The position numbers were made by a program, and so were the translations under genes. A stretch of DNA of 64,000 nucleotides, from positions 95,314-159,313 of the forward strand of contig CANLNK010000010.1 in the NCBI GenBank assembly GCA_947492575.1, in the 5' to 3' direction. Each line of letters begins with the position of its first letter. Within the stretch, counting starts at the first letter, position 1. Source of the DNA: an uncultured Thalassotalea sp. (lineage in GTDB: Bacteria; Pseudomonadota; Gammaproteobacteria; Enterobacterales; Alteromonadaceae). The notes under the pieces were generated by a model that saw only the letters and a program-made list of their open reading frames with translations, was not told the origin of the DNA and searched no databases. Below are positions 1 through 9,192 of this stretch, piece after piece.

Positions 1-1238
1 TTTAAGCTAGAATTCCATGCCAGTGTTTTGAAAAGTGAAAATTGATCATCTTCTACTGAACGAATGCCTAAAATTGGAATTTCTATAAAGCTACTTGGAT
101 CCTCGCCTTCGTCAAGCTGACCGACGCAATCATCAATTGTTTCTGTTGCGCCTATTGGGCAGAAAACTGTAGATTCAATAAAAGACTCTAATCGATCACG
201 CTGAAATGCTTGAACTGACTCGTCGTATGTAATGGTATTAGTCATACGCTTGTTTCTGTGTTTAACATTTAGGCCATACGATTCTCCAAAAAATCGCTCG
301 CTGAAGCTTGCGGCGATTGAAGTTCGGCTACTTGGTTGCCAACTAACGTCAGTGTCTATGTAATCGTCACCGATAGAATCATTGTCGATATAGTTATAAG
401 AAACATTCCAAATTAGTCTGTCACTAAATTTTATTCTAGCTCCTAGGCCGTTTGATTTACTCTCACTAATGTTATTACTTGCGATAGAGCCTTCATATTG
501 TTCGTCGTAATAGCGAATAAATGGACTAAATTGCCATGGTGTAGTGAAACCTAATCGAGCATCTATCCGATGGCTACGCGCGGTGGAGCCGCGATTATCC
601 CTGTCAGAGTATGAGCCCGTTACTGACCAAAAGGTGCTTTTAATACCGGAGCCATTTTGGAAGTTGATAGACGAATTATGACCTTTGCTTTCACCTACGT
701 CGTCGCCAGCCGAGTTTTCGCTGAACTGACTACTAGCGTTAAAAATGAAATCAGAATTATTAACTTGGTAGCTCAATCCTGCGCTATAGCTGGAAGTTCT
801 AACCGTATCACCAGTTACTAAGTCACTACCTAAATTGCTACCAAAATTTCGTGGTCCATTGTCAATTCTTCCGCTGAGATTGAGCGACAAAGCGTTTTGC
901 CATGGCGTGTATCTTATGCGGACGTCCGCAGTTTCATAGCCTTTGTTTACATTACTATCATGACTATAAAATAGATGAGATAGTGAGCCGTTTATCGTAG
1001 CATTAAATTTAGCAGACTCGATATTCGAGTCTAAACCAACATTAGTGCGTGTAATAAAGCTGTCTTCTTCATTGAAGGTTTCTTGCTCAACGTTATTCGA
1101 GTATATCTCTTCGATACTAACAAAAGGTTCAAAATTTAAGGAGGTATTTGCATTTGCTACATTAGTTAACGCAATTGCTACTGCAGTAGCGACAGAGTAC
1201 TTACCTATTACGCCCATAGCCATATCCGTAGTAGCCAT
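1..1238 (-). CDS. XrtA-locus outer-membrane beta-barrel protein (TIGR03016-like), 3' end outside window
   Basis: This reading frame is open from an ATG at 1238 to the left edge, about 412 codons without a stop, so the C-terminus is missing. The start at 1238 is preferred over in-frame ATGs at 1223 and 1217 because AAGGA lies 5 bases upstream. It overlaps the end of the kinase gene by 38 bases. The N-terminus is a signal peptide ending near VANA-N. The rest alternates polar and hydrophobic residues with many Ser, Asn, Tyr and Trp, as in an outer-membrane barrel. Position after the tyrosine autokinase matches the TIGR03016 outer-membrane protein of XrtA/PEP-CTERM exopolysaccharide loci. The family is assigned mainly from context and composition. 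It probably helps export polymer across the outer membrane. Confidence 0.72.
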   Translation of the reverse strand, partial: MATTDMAMGVIGKYSVATAVAIALTNVANANTSLNFEPFVSIEEIYSNNVEQETFNEEDSFITRTNVGLDSNIESAKFNATINGSLSHLFYSHDSNVNKGYETADVRIRYTPWQNALSLNLSGRIDNGPRNFGSNLGSDLVTGDTVRTSSYSAGLSYQVNNSDFIFNASSQFSENSAGDDVGESKGHNSSINFQNGSGIKSTFWSVTGSYSDRDNRGSTARSHRIDARLGFTTPWQFSPFIRYYDEQYEGSIASNNISESKSNGLGARIKFSDRLIWNVSYNYIDNDSIGDDYIDTDVSWQPSSRTSIAASFSERFFGESYGLNVKHRNKRMTNTITYDESVQAFQRDRLESFIESTVFCPIGATETIDDCVGQLDEGEDPSSFIEIPILGIRSVEDDQFSLFKTLAWNSSL

Positions 1239-2115
1239 AAATATCCTTGCTCGTTTTCACCGTTTTATTTAGGACGAAGCCAATAGCGAGATTTTCATCT
1301 AATTGGCTAGTCGCTTTCTTAATGTGATCTAATTTGGTACGAGATTCTTCCACAACAACAACCGCTTGTCCGACTAGGCTGGCGAGTACTGGCGTTTCAG
1401 TTACACCTAATAATGGTGGACAGTCGAAAATTACTACACGGTCTGGATAACGATTCGACAATTCGTGCGCTAGCGTCGCCATACGTTCACTTGCCAATAA
1501 CTCGTTGGTTAATAAATGTGCTGAACCAGCTGGCATGATCTTTAAGTTATCAATGTTGGTCGGGTAAATAATTGATGACACATCATCAGTATCACCGCAA
1601 AGGTAATCCAAAAGACCTGTTTGATTGTCAAACTCTAGCTCATGATGAATACTAGGTCTTAAGACATCTGCGTCTACCAGTAGAACAGTTTTATCTTGTT
1701 CTAGTGCAACACTTAAAGCTAAGTTTATTGATACAAAGGTTTTGCCTTCATTAGGACTGGAACTACTTACCATAATCAAATTACTATGGTTAAGCGTTTT
1801 TGATACCGGGCCAAAAGCATTGTTGATTAGCTTACGCTTAATGTGGCGGAATTCTTCTTGTTGGTGGTGGGTATTACCACCACTATGCAAGAAACCACGA
1901 TTTGTTAGCTTATCGTTGTCTATAAAAATTTCGCGACGGCCTGCTGGTTTTGCACTTTGCTCTGATGTTTCCGACTCTGAAACCGCTGGTTTTACTGTGT
2001 CAGATTCCACTGAATCATCAATTTGGAGGTCTTTGGCCTCTTGGCCGTCTATATTAGCGTCTGCAGTTGACTTCGCTTGTTGCTTTTTCGCTAGCGCCTT
2101 TTCAATAGTACTCAT
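1201..2115 (-). CDS. XrtA-associated tyrosine autokinase (BY-kinase, CpsD/CapB type)
   Basis: This 304-residue cytoplasmic ATPase is predicted to autophosphorylate on C-terminal tyrosines and so control polymer length with the adjacent Wzz-like protein. Visible motifs are Walker A SSPNEGKT at about 119-126, Walker A' VLLVDAD at 144-150 and Walker B VVIFDCPP at 227-234. A tyrosine cluster (YGYYGYGYG) follows in the last 14 residues. The first 90 residues are a low-complexity, acidic linker. It lacks membrane segments, so it is the split form, with the transmembrane activator encoded by the next gene upstream. Its ATG overlaps that gene's TAA by one base, suggesting coupling. The family corresponds to TIGR03018 of XrtA loci. 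No stand-alone phosphatase gene is adjacent; see the fusion at 32701-34440. Confidence 0.93.
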   Translation of the reverse strand: MSTIEKALAKKQQAKSTADANIDGQEAKDLQIDDSVESDTVKPAVSESETSEQSAKPAGRREIFIDNDKLTNRGFLHSGGNTHHQQEEFRHIKRKLINNAFGPVSKTLNHSNLIMVSSSSPNEGKTFVSINLALSVALEQDKTVLLVDADVLRPSIHHELEFDNQTGLLDYLCGDTDDVSSIIYPTNIDNLKIMPAGSAHLLTNELLASERMATLAHELSNRYPDRVVIFDCPPLLGVTETPVLASLVGQAVVVVEESRTKLDHIKKATSQLDENLAIGFVLNKTVKTSKDIYGYYGYGYGRNR

Positions 2116-3719
2116 TAACCGAAGACTCCTCTGAGTGGCGCTTGAAAAACATGAGGGAACGCAAAGTAACTGACAAAGGCGACAAGCAATAGGATAAGCA
2201 TTAAATTTGACGCCATAAAGATGATGGTCTTCTTACGATGCCATTGGATCAGGCCTAAGTTTTCATTGGCTGAAATGGAACCAAACACTGGGATGCCTGT
2301 AGCTCTCGATAATTGCTGTGATGAAGTCACGACAGGGTTAATTTGGCTCATTAATAATGAAAGTCCAATGCCAGCGCCAACCCCTAAAACAAGGATTGCT
2401 GTGAACAATATCATGCGAGGTGGACCTGAAGGTTTCAATGGTGCACGCGGCGGGTCAATTACCCTGAATTGAATTTTGTCTGTCGTTTCATCCGCTTGTT
2501 GAGCTAGCTGAGCTGTTTCTTTTCTAGAAAGTAACTCTTCGTACTTCCTTTTCGTGATATCGTAACCGCGATTCAGCGCTGTCAACTCTGCGTCAATCTC
2601 AGGTAGTGAATGAATTTTGGTTTCGATTTCAGCCACCCGCGTCTTAAAGTTGGCAACACGGACAGTTAATGAAGCCACTTCATTCTCATACTGGCTTGCT
2701 TGAATTTTCAGTTCTTGGAATACAGGACTCCGCCCAGCACTTGATAAAGAGCTACTGGTATCGTTGTCGGCGGCGCTGATAGATGCGTAATATTCGTCAA
2801 TTTCTTGTTTGCGTTTACCCATGAGTTCATCGAGGCGACGAGTCAACTCCTTAACTTCTGGGTGCATTTCTGTGTATCTGAGGAGTTTCTCATCAAGCAT
2901 TTGTTCGATTTGCTCAATGCGAGCATCATAGCTAGTCGAAACACTACTATTGCTTTGCACTCTGCTATTCATTAACTCAGTGTCAGCGGGCTTTTCGCCG
3001 TCTAACTGAGTTTTTGCAGATGCTAGGCGTGTTTTTGCTTCTTCCAATAGGAGCTCTGCACGCTCAAGCTCTTCTTTTTCTTGTGCTAAATTAGCGTAGA
3101 AACCACCACTATTAATCGCCAATAAATCACCGTACTTTTGCTTAAAGTTTGTGAGGCGTAACTCAGCTGCAACAAGTCGATTTTCGTAATCTTTGATTTG
3201 AGTATTTAAGAACTTTTGTGCTTCGTCAGAATCACTGCGAGATTCACCTAACGTATTTTCAATAAATACCGTTAAGGTTGCTTGTACGACATTTTTCGCC
3301 AGTTCTGGGTCTTGGTTCTCATAGGAAATCGTATAGATATTTTCTCGTCCTTGCGGCGCTAACTTTAAGGAAGATTTTAACTGGTTAATAATAGCATCAT
3401 ACTCTCCAGTGTTCTTCGCTCGTACGTCTAGGTCAACCATCCGAGCAATACGCTCTAAATTAGGCCGACTAAAAAGCGTTCCAACCATTAAACGTATCTG
3501 TGTCTCAGGGTTCGTTTCAACGGTTAAACCTCTTAGTAGAGGCCTTAGAAGAGACTGCGTATCGACGTTTACACGCGCAGTTGACTTGTATACGTCGGGC
3601 ATTTGAGCGACAAAGTACCAACCGATTGGACAGATAATCCAAGTCGCCACAATAATGTAGCGACGTTTAATCCAAATCCCTTTTAGATAATCGATTATCT
3701 GTTCGAGTATTTCCTGCAT
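2115..3719 (-). CDS. XrtA-system polysaccharide chain-length determinant (Wzz/GumC-like)
   Basis: This 534-residue inner-membrane protein is predicted to set polymer chain length and activate the tyrosine kinase. A transmembrane segment lies at about 20-37. A long periplasmic region of heptad-rich coiled coil spans about 160-400. The proline-rich PPRAPLKPSGPPR stretch typical of Wzz proteins follows, directly before a second membrane helix at about 436-458, and a further hydrophobic helix lies near 497-520. Length and layout fit TIGR03007. It sits between the export lipoprotein gene (45 bases upstream) and the kinase (one-base overlap). Its N-terminal half carries the Wzz domain signature (polar start, RVNVDTQSLL). 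Confidence 0.92.
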   Translation of the reverse strand: MQEILEQIIDYLKGIWIKRRYIIVATWIICPIGWYFVAQMPDVYKSTARVNVDTQSLLRPLLRGLTVETNPETQIRLMVGTLFSRPNLERIARMVDLDVRAKNTGEYDAIINQLKSSLKLAPQGRENIYTISYENQDPELAKNVVQATLTVFIENTLGESRSDSDEAQKFLNTQIKDYENRLVAAELRLTNFKQKYGDLLAINSGGFYANLAQEKEELERAELLLEEAKTRLASAKTQLDGEKPADTELMNSRVQSNSSVSTSYDARIEQIEQMLDEKLLRYTEMHPEVKELTRRLDELMGKRKQEIDEYYASISAADNDTSSSLSSAGRSPVFQELKIQASQYENEVASLTVRVANFKTRVAEIETKIHSLPEIDAELTALNRGYDITKRKYEELLSRKETAQLAQQADETTDKIQFRVIDPPRAPLKPSGPPRMILFTAILVLGVGAGIGLSLLMSQINPVVTSSQQLSRATGIPVFGSISANENLGLIQWHRKKTIIFMASNLMLILLLVAFVSYFAFPHVFQAPLRGVFG

Positions 3720-3764
3720 TCCTGACCTCTTACAAACAGGTGATGTATTGCTATTTAGATGCTA

Positions 3765-4400
3765 TTAGAACCAAGCTTCAGGTACGATGATAATATCGCC
3801 AGGTAGCATGTCGACATTAGCGTCAATCTCTCCGGCAATTAAATCGTCTATCGCAAGCGCATATTGCATTTGCACACCATCAACGATTCGAACCAACACG
3901 GCATCATTACCATCAGCAAATTCTGTTAGACCGCCAACCGTGATCATAACATCGAGCAATGTCATGTTCTTCTTATAATTGATCGCTAACGGCTGAGAGG
4001 CTTCACCAATGACGCGAATTTGCTCACTGAATGGGCCAACAAAGCCACCGACAGTAACCGTCACGATAGGATCGCGTACATAAGTACTTAGTACCTGCTC
4101 AATTTCTCTTGCTAATTCTGTTGGCGTGCGACCTGACACGGGAATGTCTTCTACCAATGAAGTGGTGATCATGCCATCAGGACGAACGGTAAAACTGCCT
4201 GAAATTTCAGGGTGACGCCAAACAAAAATATTGACGGAATCACCGGCACCGATAAGATAACGGTATGAGTCAATATCAGTTGTTTTAGATGGATGAAGGG
4301 TTGCTTGCGGCAATTGAGGTGCCGAACTACAAGCAGATAAGACATAGCCAAAGGCTACAACGACCAACAATTTTATTGTTTGGATAACTCTTTTTTCCAT
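3765..4400 (-). CDS. XrtA-system polysaccharide export lipoprotein (Wza/EpsE-like)
   Basis: This 211-residue lipoprotein is predicted to form the outer-membrane polysaccharide channel. The signal peptide ends in the lipobox LSAC with Cys24. A Poly_export domain follows (about 45-130: YLIGAGDSVNIFVW, then FTVRPDGMIT), then an SLBB-type domain (about 130-205) ending in PGDIIIVPEAWF. It is shorter than Wza (about 380 residues) and matches the compact TIGR03027 type found in XrtA loci. It is the first gene of the leftward operon and is divergent from the priming transferase gene, with about 208 bases between the starts. Confidence 0.92.
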   Translation of the reverse strand: MEKRVIQTIKLLVVVAFGYVLSACSSAPQLPQATLHPSKTTDIDSYRYLIGAGDSVNIFVWRHPEISGSFTVRPDGMITTSLVEDIPVSGRTPTELAREIEQVLSTYVRDPIVTVTVGGFVGPFSEQIRVIGEASQPLAINYKKNMTLLDVMITVGGLTEFADGNDAVLVRIVDGVQMQYALAIDDLIAGEIDANVDMLPGDIIIVPEAWF

Positions 4401-4608
4401 GGTTTATACCTTCTGTACCCGCTGTTGAGCAAAATTAAATGCTAAATGATTGTATTGTATTTTTTTTGAGGTTGCACATTTTTTAATAATTGATACACAC
4501 AATTTTAAAAGTGTAAATATAAAGTTAACTCTGATAGAGTATCAATCGTATTTATTTAGCGCTAGCTCTTTAATCGAGCGTATGAATTTAAAGGAATAAT
4601 AACAAGAT
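4401..4608. promoter_or_regulatory. Divergent promoter region of the two XrtA operons
   Basis: This AT-rich 208-base gap separates the leftward export operon from the rightward biosynthesis operon and must contain both promoters. On the + strand TTGATA (4490-4495) and TAAATA (4514-4519) with an 18-base spacer form a plausible but weak sigma-70 promoter, leaving a leader of about 90 bases. No sigma-54 type GG-N10-GC element was seen, although sigma-54 control is known for some PEP-CTERM systems. AAGGAATAATAACAAG is the likely ribosome-binding region before 4609. Confidence 0.4.
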
Positions 4609-6012
4609 ATGCCAGCGACTACGTTTCGAGATTTGTCGACAGGTAGCAAGCCTCTCGTGCTTTTTGAATTGCTTATCTTTATGGCAGCGCTTTTGCTCGC
4701 AATAAGCGCCTACCAGTGGTTTGAATTTGAATCACATATAGAAGTCCCTTCTAACGTGCGTTTTATTTACGCACTTGTATTCGCGTTAAGTGCACAACTG
4801 TCTTGTTTAGCATTGGGCCTATATAACACTAAATTGAGAGAGAGCTTTCGAGGCTTGTTCCGCAGGATTTTGTTAGCGGTGACAGTAGGCTTTGCCGTGG
4901 TGACTATCATTAACCCACTTTATGGTGATGATGCGGTGGCTATTGAGGTTTTAGGTGCAGCATCACTGATAAGTTTAGTCTTGATTACACTGTTGCGCTA
5001 CAGCGCCTATCAAGTTGATTTATTTGGTTTTAATAAACGCAATGTCTTAGTGCTTGGAGCAGGTGACCGTGCTTCGATAATTGAAAAACGCATGCGTCGA
5101 GATGTTGATCGACAAGGCTTTAAAGTACATGGCTTTGTGGTAATGGAGGGTGATAACGAAGACGGTATTACCAGAGAAACTAAAATTCATCTCGAAGGGT
5201 CATTAGTCAGTTACGCCCTAGAAAATGATATCGACGAAATTGTGGTAGCCAGTGATGAAAGGCGAAATAATTTGCCTGTTGACGAGCTATTCGCTTGTAA
5301 AATTCGCGGTGTAGAAATTACAGAAATACTTGATTTTATCGAGCGTGAAACCGGTCAGATTGCGGTCAACCTTATTTACCCAAGTTGGGTTATTTACTCG
5401 AATGGTTTTGCGTCGACACACTACTTAAGAGACACACTAGACTGGTTGTTTAATGCGACCATTGCATTGTTCCTGCTATTACTCACGTGGCCTGTCATGT
5501 TGATTACGGCTTTGTTGATCAAGTTAGACGATGGCTGGTCAGCACCTATTTTCTATCGCCAAGAGCGTGTTGGTATGGATGGCCACCCGTTTTACATTAT
5601 TAAATTTAGAAGTATGCGCACTGACGCCGAGAAAGATGGTGTTAAATGGGCAAGTAAAAACGATGATAGAACAACACGTATCGGCGGTTTTCTTCGTAAG
5701 TATCGTGTTGATGAATTACCGCAGATTTACAATGTAATTCGCGGCGATATGGGTTTTGTCGGACCTCGCCCAGAGCGTCCTGAGTTTGTTCAAAGCTTAG
5801 TTAAATCAATCCCTTATTACAATGAAAGACACAACGTTAAGCCTGGCTTAGCCGGTTGGGCTCAACTTAAGTACCCTTATGGTGCTACGGAAAACGACGC
5901 GTTAGAAAAGCTCAAATACGACCTTTACTACATTAAGCATCGCAGCTTCTTTCTTGATGTACTGATATTAATCCGCACAGTCGAGATTGTGATATTTGGT
6001 AAGGGTAGATAA
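4609..6012 (+). CDS. XrtA-system undecaprenyl-phosphate sugar phosphotransferase (TIGR03013-like)
   Basis: This 467-residue polyprenyl-phosphate hexose-1-phosphate transferase is predicted to load the first sugar onto undecaprenyl phosphate at the inner membrane. Four to five N-terminal transmembrane segments lie within residues 15-130. A Rossmann-like domain (VLVLGAGDRA, about 145-155) follows, then a further membrane helix near 280-305 and the catalytic C-terminal domain. That domain carries YRQERVG, FRSMRTDAEKDG, the RVDELPQIYNV motif and GFVGPRPERPEF, the usual bacterial sugar transferase signatures. It is the first gene of the rightward operon, and its stop is directly followed by the GTG start of the deacetylase. 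The donor sugar cannot be read from sequence. Confidence 0.93.
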   Translation: MPATTFRDLSTGSKPLVLFELLIFMAALLLAISAYQWFEFESHIEVPSNVRFIYALVFALSAQLSCLALGLYNTKLRESFRGLFRRILLAVTVGFAVVTIINPLYGDDAVAIEVLGAASLISLVLITLLRYSAYQVDLFGFNKRNVLVLGAGDRASIIEKRMRRDVDRQGFKVHGFVVMEGDNEDGITRETKIHLEGSLVSYALENDIDEIVVASDERRNNLPVDELFACKIRGVEITEILDFIERETGQIAVNLIYPSWVIYSNGFASTHYLRDTLDWLFNATIALFLLLLTWPVMLITALLIKLDDGWSAPIFYRQERVGMDGHPFYIIKFRSMRTDAEKDGVKWASKNDDRTTRIGGFLRKYRVDELPQIYNVIRGDMGFVGPRPERPEFVQSLVKSIPYYNERHNVKPGLAGWAQLKYPYGATENDALEKLKYDLYYIKHRSFFLDVLILIRTVEIVIFGKGR

Positions 6013-6867
6013 GTGTCAGTTGTAGTAAAACATGCGATGACTGTAGACGTGGAAGATTACTTCCACGTTTCAGCATTTGAAAACAAAATTACATCAAAGG
6101 ATTGGGCTAGTCTGCCGCTACGTGTCGAAAAAAACACGTATCGTTTGTTAGAGCTATTCGAAGAGCATAATGCTAAATGCACGTTCTTCACTTTGGGTTG
6201 GGTTGCAGAACATTGTCCTAATCTAATCAAAGCGATTGTTGATCAAGGACATGAGCTAGCAAGTCACGGTTATGATCACAAACGCGTGGTTAGCATGAAT
6301 CCGAAGCAGTTCCGTGAAGATGTCGTTAAAAGCAAATCATTGTTAGAGGATGCTGGCGGATGTCAGATTGTTGGTTATAGAGCGCCAAGCTTTTCGTTTA
6401 ATGCTGACAACCAATGGGCCTATGAAATATTGGTAGAACTTGGCTTCACCTACAGTTCTAGTACTTACCCGATTGAGCATGATTTGTATGGTGTACCAGA
6501 TTGGCCGCGATTTATTCACAAGCGCGACGAAGGCATTTTTGAAATTCCAATTCCGACCATTAGAGACGGTGAAGTCAATAAAGGCATTGGTGGCGGTGGC
6601 TACTTCAGATTATATCCTTATTTCTATTCAAAACAGCGTATTGAGAAGTATCTTCAGCAAGAGTCGGCTCCTTACAGCTTTTACTTCCATCCTTGGGAAA
6701 TCGACCCTGAACAACCGAAAATTTCAGGCGTCCCACTAAAATCTAAAGTTCGCCATTATATAAACCTGTCACGAATGGAAGATAAGATAGTTAAACTATT
6801 GAAAGATTATCAATGGTCGACAATGCAAGATGTCTATCTGTCTGGCAATAGCCAAGAAGGTAAATAG
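6013..6867 (+). CDS. XrtA-system polysaccharide deacetylase
   Basis: This 284-residue NodB-type carbohydrate esterase is predicted to remove N- or O-acetyl groups from the polymer. The N-terminal TVDVEDYFHVS motif (residues 10-20) holds the metal and catalytic Asp residues, and HGYDHKR near 90-96 holds metal-ligand histidines. GYRAPSFSF and YFHPWEIDP are further family motifs. No signal peptide is visible, as expected for the TIGR03006 group. The start is GTG immediately after the TAA of the sugar transferase, so translation is probably coupled. Confidence 0.93.
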   Translation: MSVVVKHAMTVDVEDYFHVSAFENKITSKDWASLPLRVEKNTYRLLELFEEHNAKCTFFTLGWVAEHCPNLIKAIVDQGHELASHGYDHKRVVSMNPKQFREDVVKSKSLLEDAGGCQIVGYRAPSFSFNADNQWAYEILVELGFTYSSSTYPIEHDLYGVPDWPRFIHKRDEGIFEIPIPTIRDGEVNKGIGGGGYFRLYPYFYSKQRIEKYLQQESAPYSFYFHPWEIDPEQPKISGVPLKSKVRHYINLSRMEDKIVKLLKDYQWSTMQDVYLSGNSQEGK

Positions 6868-6893
6868 ACACGGAAGTTTATGCAGGTGATATT

Positions 6894-7943
6894 TTGGCTA
6901 CAGAATTACAAATACAACAACTAACCACTGACAACCCATCATTAAATGCCCAAGTTTGGGATGACTATGTAAAGCAACATGCTGAAGGCTCCTTTTTTCA
7001 TTTAAGTGGCTGGCAGCAGGTTATTGCTGATGCTTTTGGACACCCTTGTTTTTATCTCGCTGCTATCCAAGAGCAAAAAGTTGTGGGTGTGCTGCCACTT
7101 GTTGAAGTGAAAAGTGCCTTGTTTGGCCATGCCCTCATATCAACACCATTTTGTGTTTATGGCGGAGCGATTGCCGATAGCGACGATACGCGTAAAGCAC
7201 TAGAAGCCAAAGCTTGTCAATTGGCAGAAGAGCTCAGTGTTGATTATCTTGAACTACGATATCGAGACAAGCAAGACAGCGACTTATTACTGAAACAGGC
7301 GCATAGTACCTTTGGCTGTGAGCTTGGAGAGGATGCTGAGAAAATTCTAGCAAATGTGAAGAAAAAGCAACGCGCTGTTATTCGTCACTCACTCAAAAAT
7401 GAATTGAGTGCCGAATTTAGCCATGAGTTAGATGACTTCTATCAATTGCTTTCTACTAGCTATCGAAATCTAGGCACACCGATTTTTAGTAAACGATATT
7501 TTCAAAGCCTCGTGAAATACTTTGGCAATCAGTTAGATGTGCTTGTGATAAAAGATGCCAATGGTCAACCATCAAATGCCGTGATGAATTTCTACTTTAA
7601 CGAGCAAGTATTGCCTTATTATGGTGGTGGTAATAGTGATGCACGCGCCCTCAAAAGTGCAGATTTCATGTATTACCAAGTGATGTGTAACGCACGAGAA
7701 AAAGGTTTCACTTGGTACGACTTTGGCCGAAGCAAAAATGATAGCGGACCATACAAATATAAGAAAAATTGGGGTATGGAGCCTCAACCTTTGCATTACT
7801 ATTATCACTTAGTTAACGCTGAAGCGTTGCCAAATCTGAGCCCGAACAACCCTAAATACAAATTGTTTATCGGTTTATGGCAGAAGTTACCTTTGTGGCT
7901 AAGTCAGTGGCTGGGGCCAAAGTTGTCGAAGTATTTAGGATAA
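6894..7943 (+). CDS. FemAB-like XrtA/PEP-CTERM system-associated protein
   Basis: This 349-residue GNAT-fold protein is of the FemAB-like group that accompanies XrtA loci (TIGR03019). FemAB relatives transfer aminoacyl groups from aminoacyl-tRNA; the substrate of the XrtA group is not established. Visible features are a first GNAT half opening with WDDYVKQHAEGSFFH and a second half ending YDFGRSKNDSGPYKYKKNWG, a strongly conserved family signature. The start appears to be TTG (6894), 26 bases after the deacetylase stop, with AGGTGA as a weak Shine-Dalgarno sequence. No upstream in-frame ATG is available. Confidence 0.9.
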   Translation: MATELQIQQLTTDNPSLNAQVWDDYVKQHAEGSFFHLSGWQQVIADAFGHPCFYLAAIQEQKVVGVLPLVEVKSALFGHALISTPFCVYGGAIADSDDTRKALEAKACQLAEELSVDYLELRYRDKQDSDLLLKQAHSTFGCELGEDAEKILANVKKKQRAVIRHSLKNELSAEFSHELDDFYQLLSTSYRNLGTPIFSKRYFQSLVKYFGNQLDVLVIKDANGQPSNAVMNFYFNEQVLPYYGGGNSDARALKSADFMYYQVMCNAREKGFTWYDFGRSKNDSGPYKYKKNWGMEPQPLHYYYHLVNAEALPNLSPNNPKYKLFIGLWQKLPLWLSQWLGPKLSKYLG

Positions 7944-7947
7944 GTTA

Positions 7948-9192
7948 ATGAGCAAATCTCCAGTTTTATTTTTGTGTCATCGTATTCCTTTTCCGCCGAA
8001 CAAAGGCGATAAGATTACGACATTCAATTTACTTAAATTTCTTGCGAAACATTATGACGTGCATTTGGGCTTCTTTCTCGACGACCCTTTCGACAAGCAG
8101 TATGTGCCTGCGCTAGATGAATATTGCAAAAGTAAGTTCTATATCGATATTTGTGATCGTAAACAATCAATTAGTGGCCTAAAAGCGCTTGTGTCCAACG
8201 ATGCGATCACTATTGAACACTATAAAGAGCCAGCATTTCAAACCTGGGTAGATAAAACTATTGCAAAGCAAGGTATTCAAGCTTTGTTCGTGTATTCATC
8301 AGGAATAGCTCAATTTGTTCAATCATATGTCCATGATGAACGATACGTAAAAGTACTCGATATGGCGGATATTGATTCTGATAAATGGCGTCAATATGCG
8401 GAAAACAAGCCTTGGTTCACACGCTGGATTTATGCGCGTGAACAGCGCAAACTTGCCACATACGAGCAACAAATGCTTAACGACTTTAATGCAGTAACAC
8501 TGATTTCAGATGAAGAAGCCAAGCTGTTCCGTGAAATGTCTCCGGCACCGCTTCGCCACAAAGTTCACACCTTGTCCAATGGGGTAGATACTGATTACTT
8601 CTGCCCGACAGCAGAATTCGACCTTACGGATTTACCTCAGCTTGCGCCGCTATCGATTTGTTTTACAGGCGCGATGGATTATTGGGCGAATGTTGATGCA
8701 GTGGTATGGTTTTGTGAAAATGTCTGGCCAAGTATCATTAGTCAGCATCCTGAATGTAAGTTCTACATTGTAGGTGGCAACCCAACAGTGAAAGTACAAA
8801 AGCTCGCAAACCTTAATGGTGTTGTAGTGACTGGCCGTGTGCCTGATGTACGACCATATATCGATGCCTCAGTAGCAGCTGTGGCGCCAATGCGTATTGC
8901 TCGTGGAATACAGAATAAAGTACTAGAAGCCATGGCTATGGCTAAACCTGTTGTGATGACAACGATGGGACAAGAAGGTATTGAAATGCCGAGTGTTCAG
9001 CAACCATTTGTTTTAGATGATGCTGCGGCTTTTGGTGAGGCGGTCAACCTATTACTTAATCAGTTTAAGAGCCAGGAGACGCTGGATTTCAGCGAAAATA
9101 GGACTTGGATTGTCGACCGTTATGGTTGGGACGGCGCACTTCGCACACTACCTAGCATGCTAGCCGCACAAGATACTAAGGATAATTTATGA
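7948..9192 (+). CDS. XrtA-system glycosyltransferase, TIGR03087 type
   Basis: This 414-residue GT-B fold retaining glycosyltransferase (GT4-like) is predicted to extend the lipid-linked repeat unit at the cytoplasmic face. The N-terminal FLCHRIPFPPNKGDKI motif is characteristic of the TIGR03087 group linked with exosortase A. The C-terminal donor domain has ISICFTGAMDYWANVDAV and the EX7E-like QNKVLEAMAMAKPVV. It starts four bases after the FemAB-like stop, and its TGA overlaps the ATG of the heptose kinase gene (ATGA), so the genes are tightly coupled. Confidence 0.92.
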   Translation: MSKSPVLFLCHRIPFPPNKGDKITTFNLLKFLAKHYDVHLGFFLDDPFDKQYVPALDEYCKSKFYIDICDRKQSISGLKALVSNDAITIEHYKEPAFQTWVDKTIAKQGIQALFVYSSGIAQFVQSYVHDERYVKVLDMADIDSDKWRQYAENKPWFTRWIYAREQRKLATYEQQMLNDFNAVTLISDEEAKLFREMSPAPLRHKVHTLSNGVDTDYFCPTAEFDLTDLPQLAPLSICFTGAMDYWANVDAVVWFCENVWPSIISQHPECKFYIVGGNPTVKVQKLANLNGVVVTGRVPDVRPYIDASVAAVAPMRIARGIQNKVLEAMAMAKPVVMTTMGQEGIEMPSVQQPFVLDDAAAFGEAVNLLLNQFKSQETLDFSENRTWIVDRYGWDGALRTLPSMLAAQDTKDNL

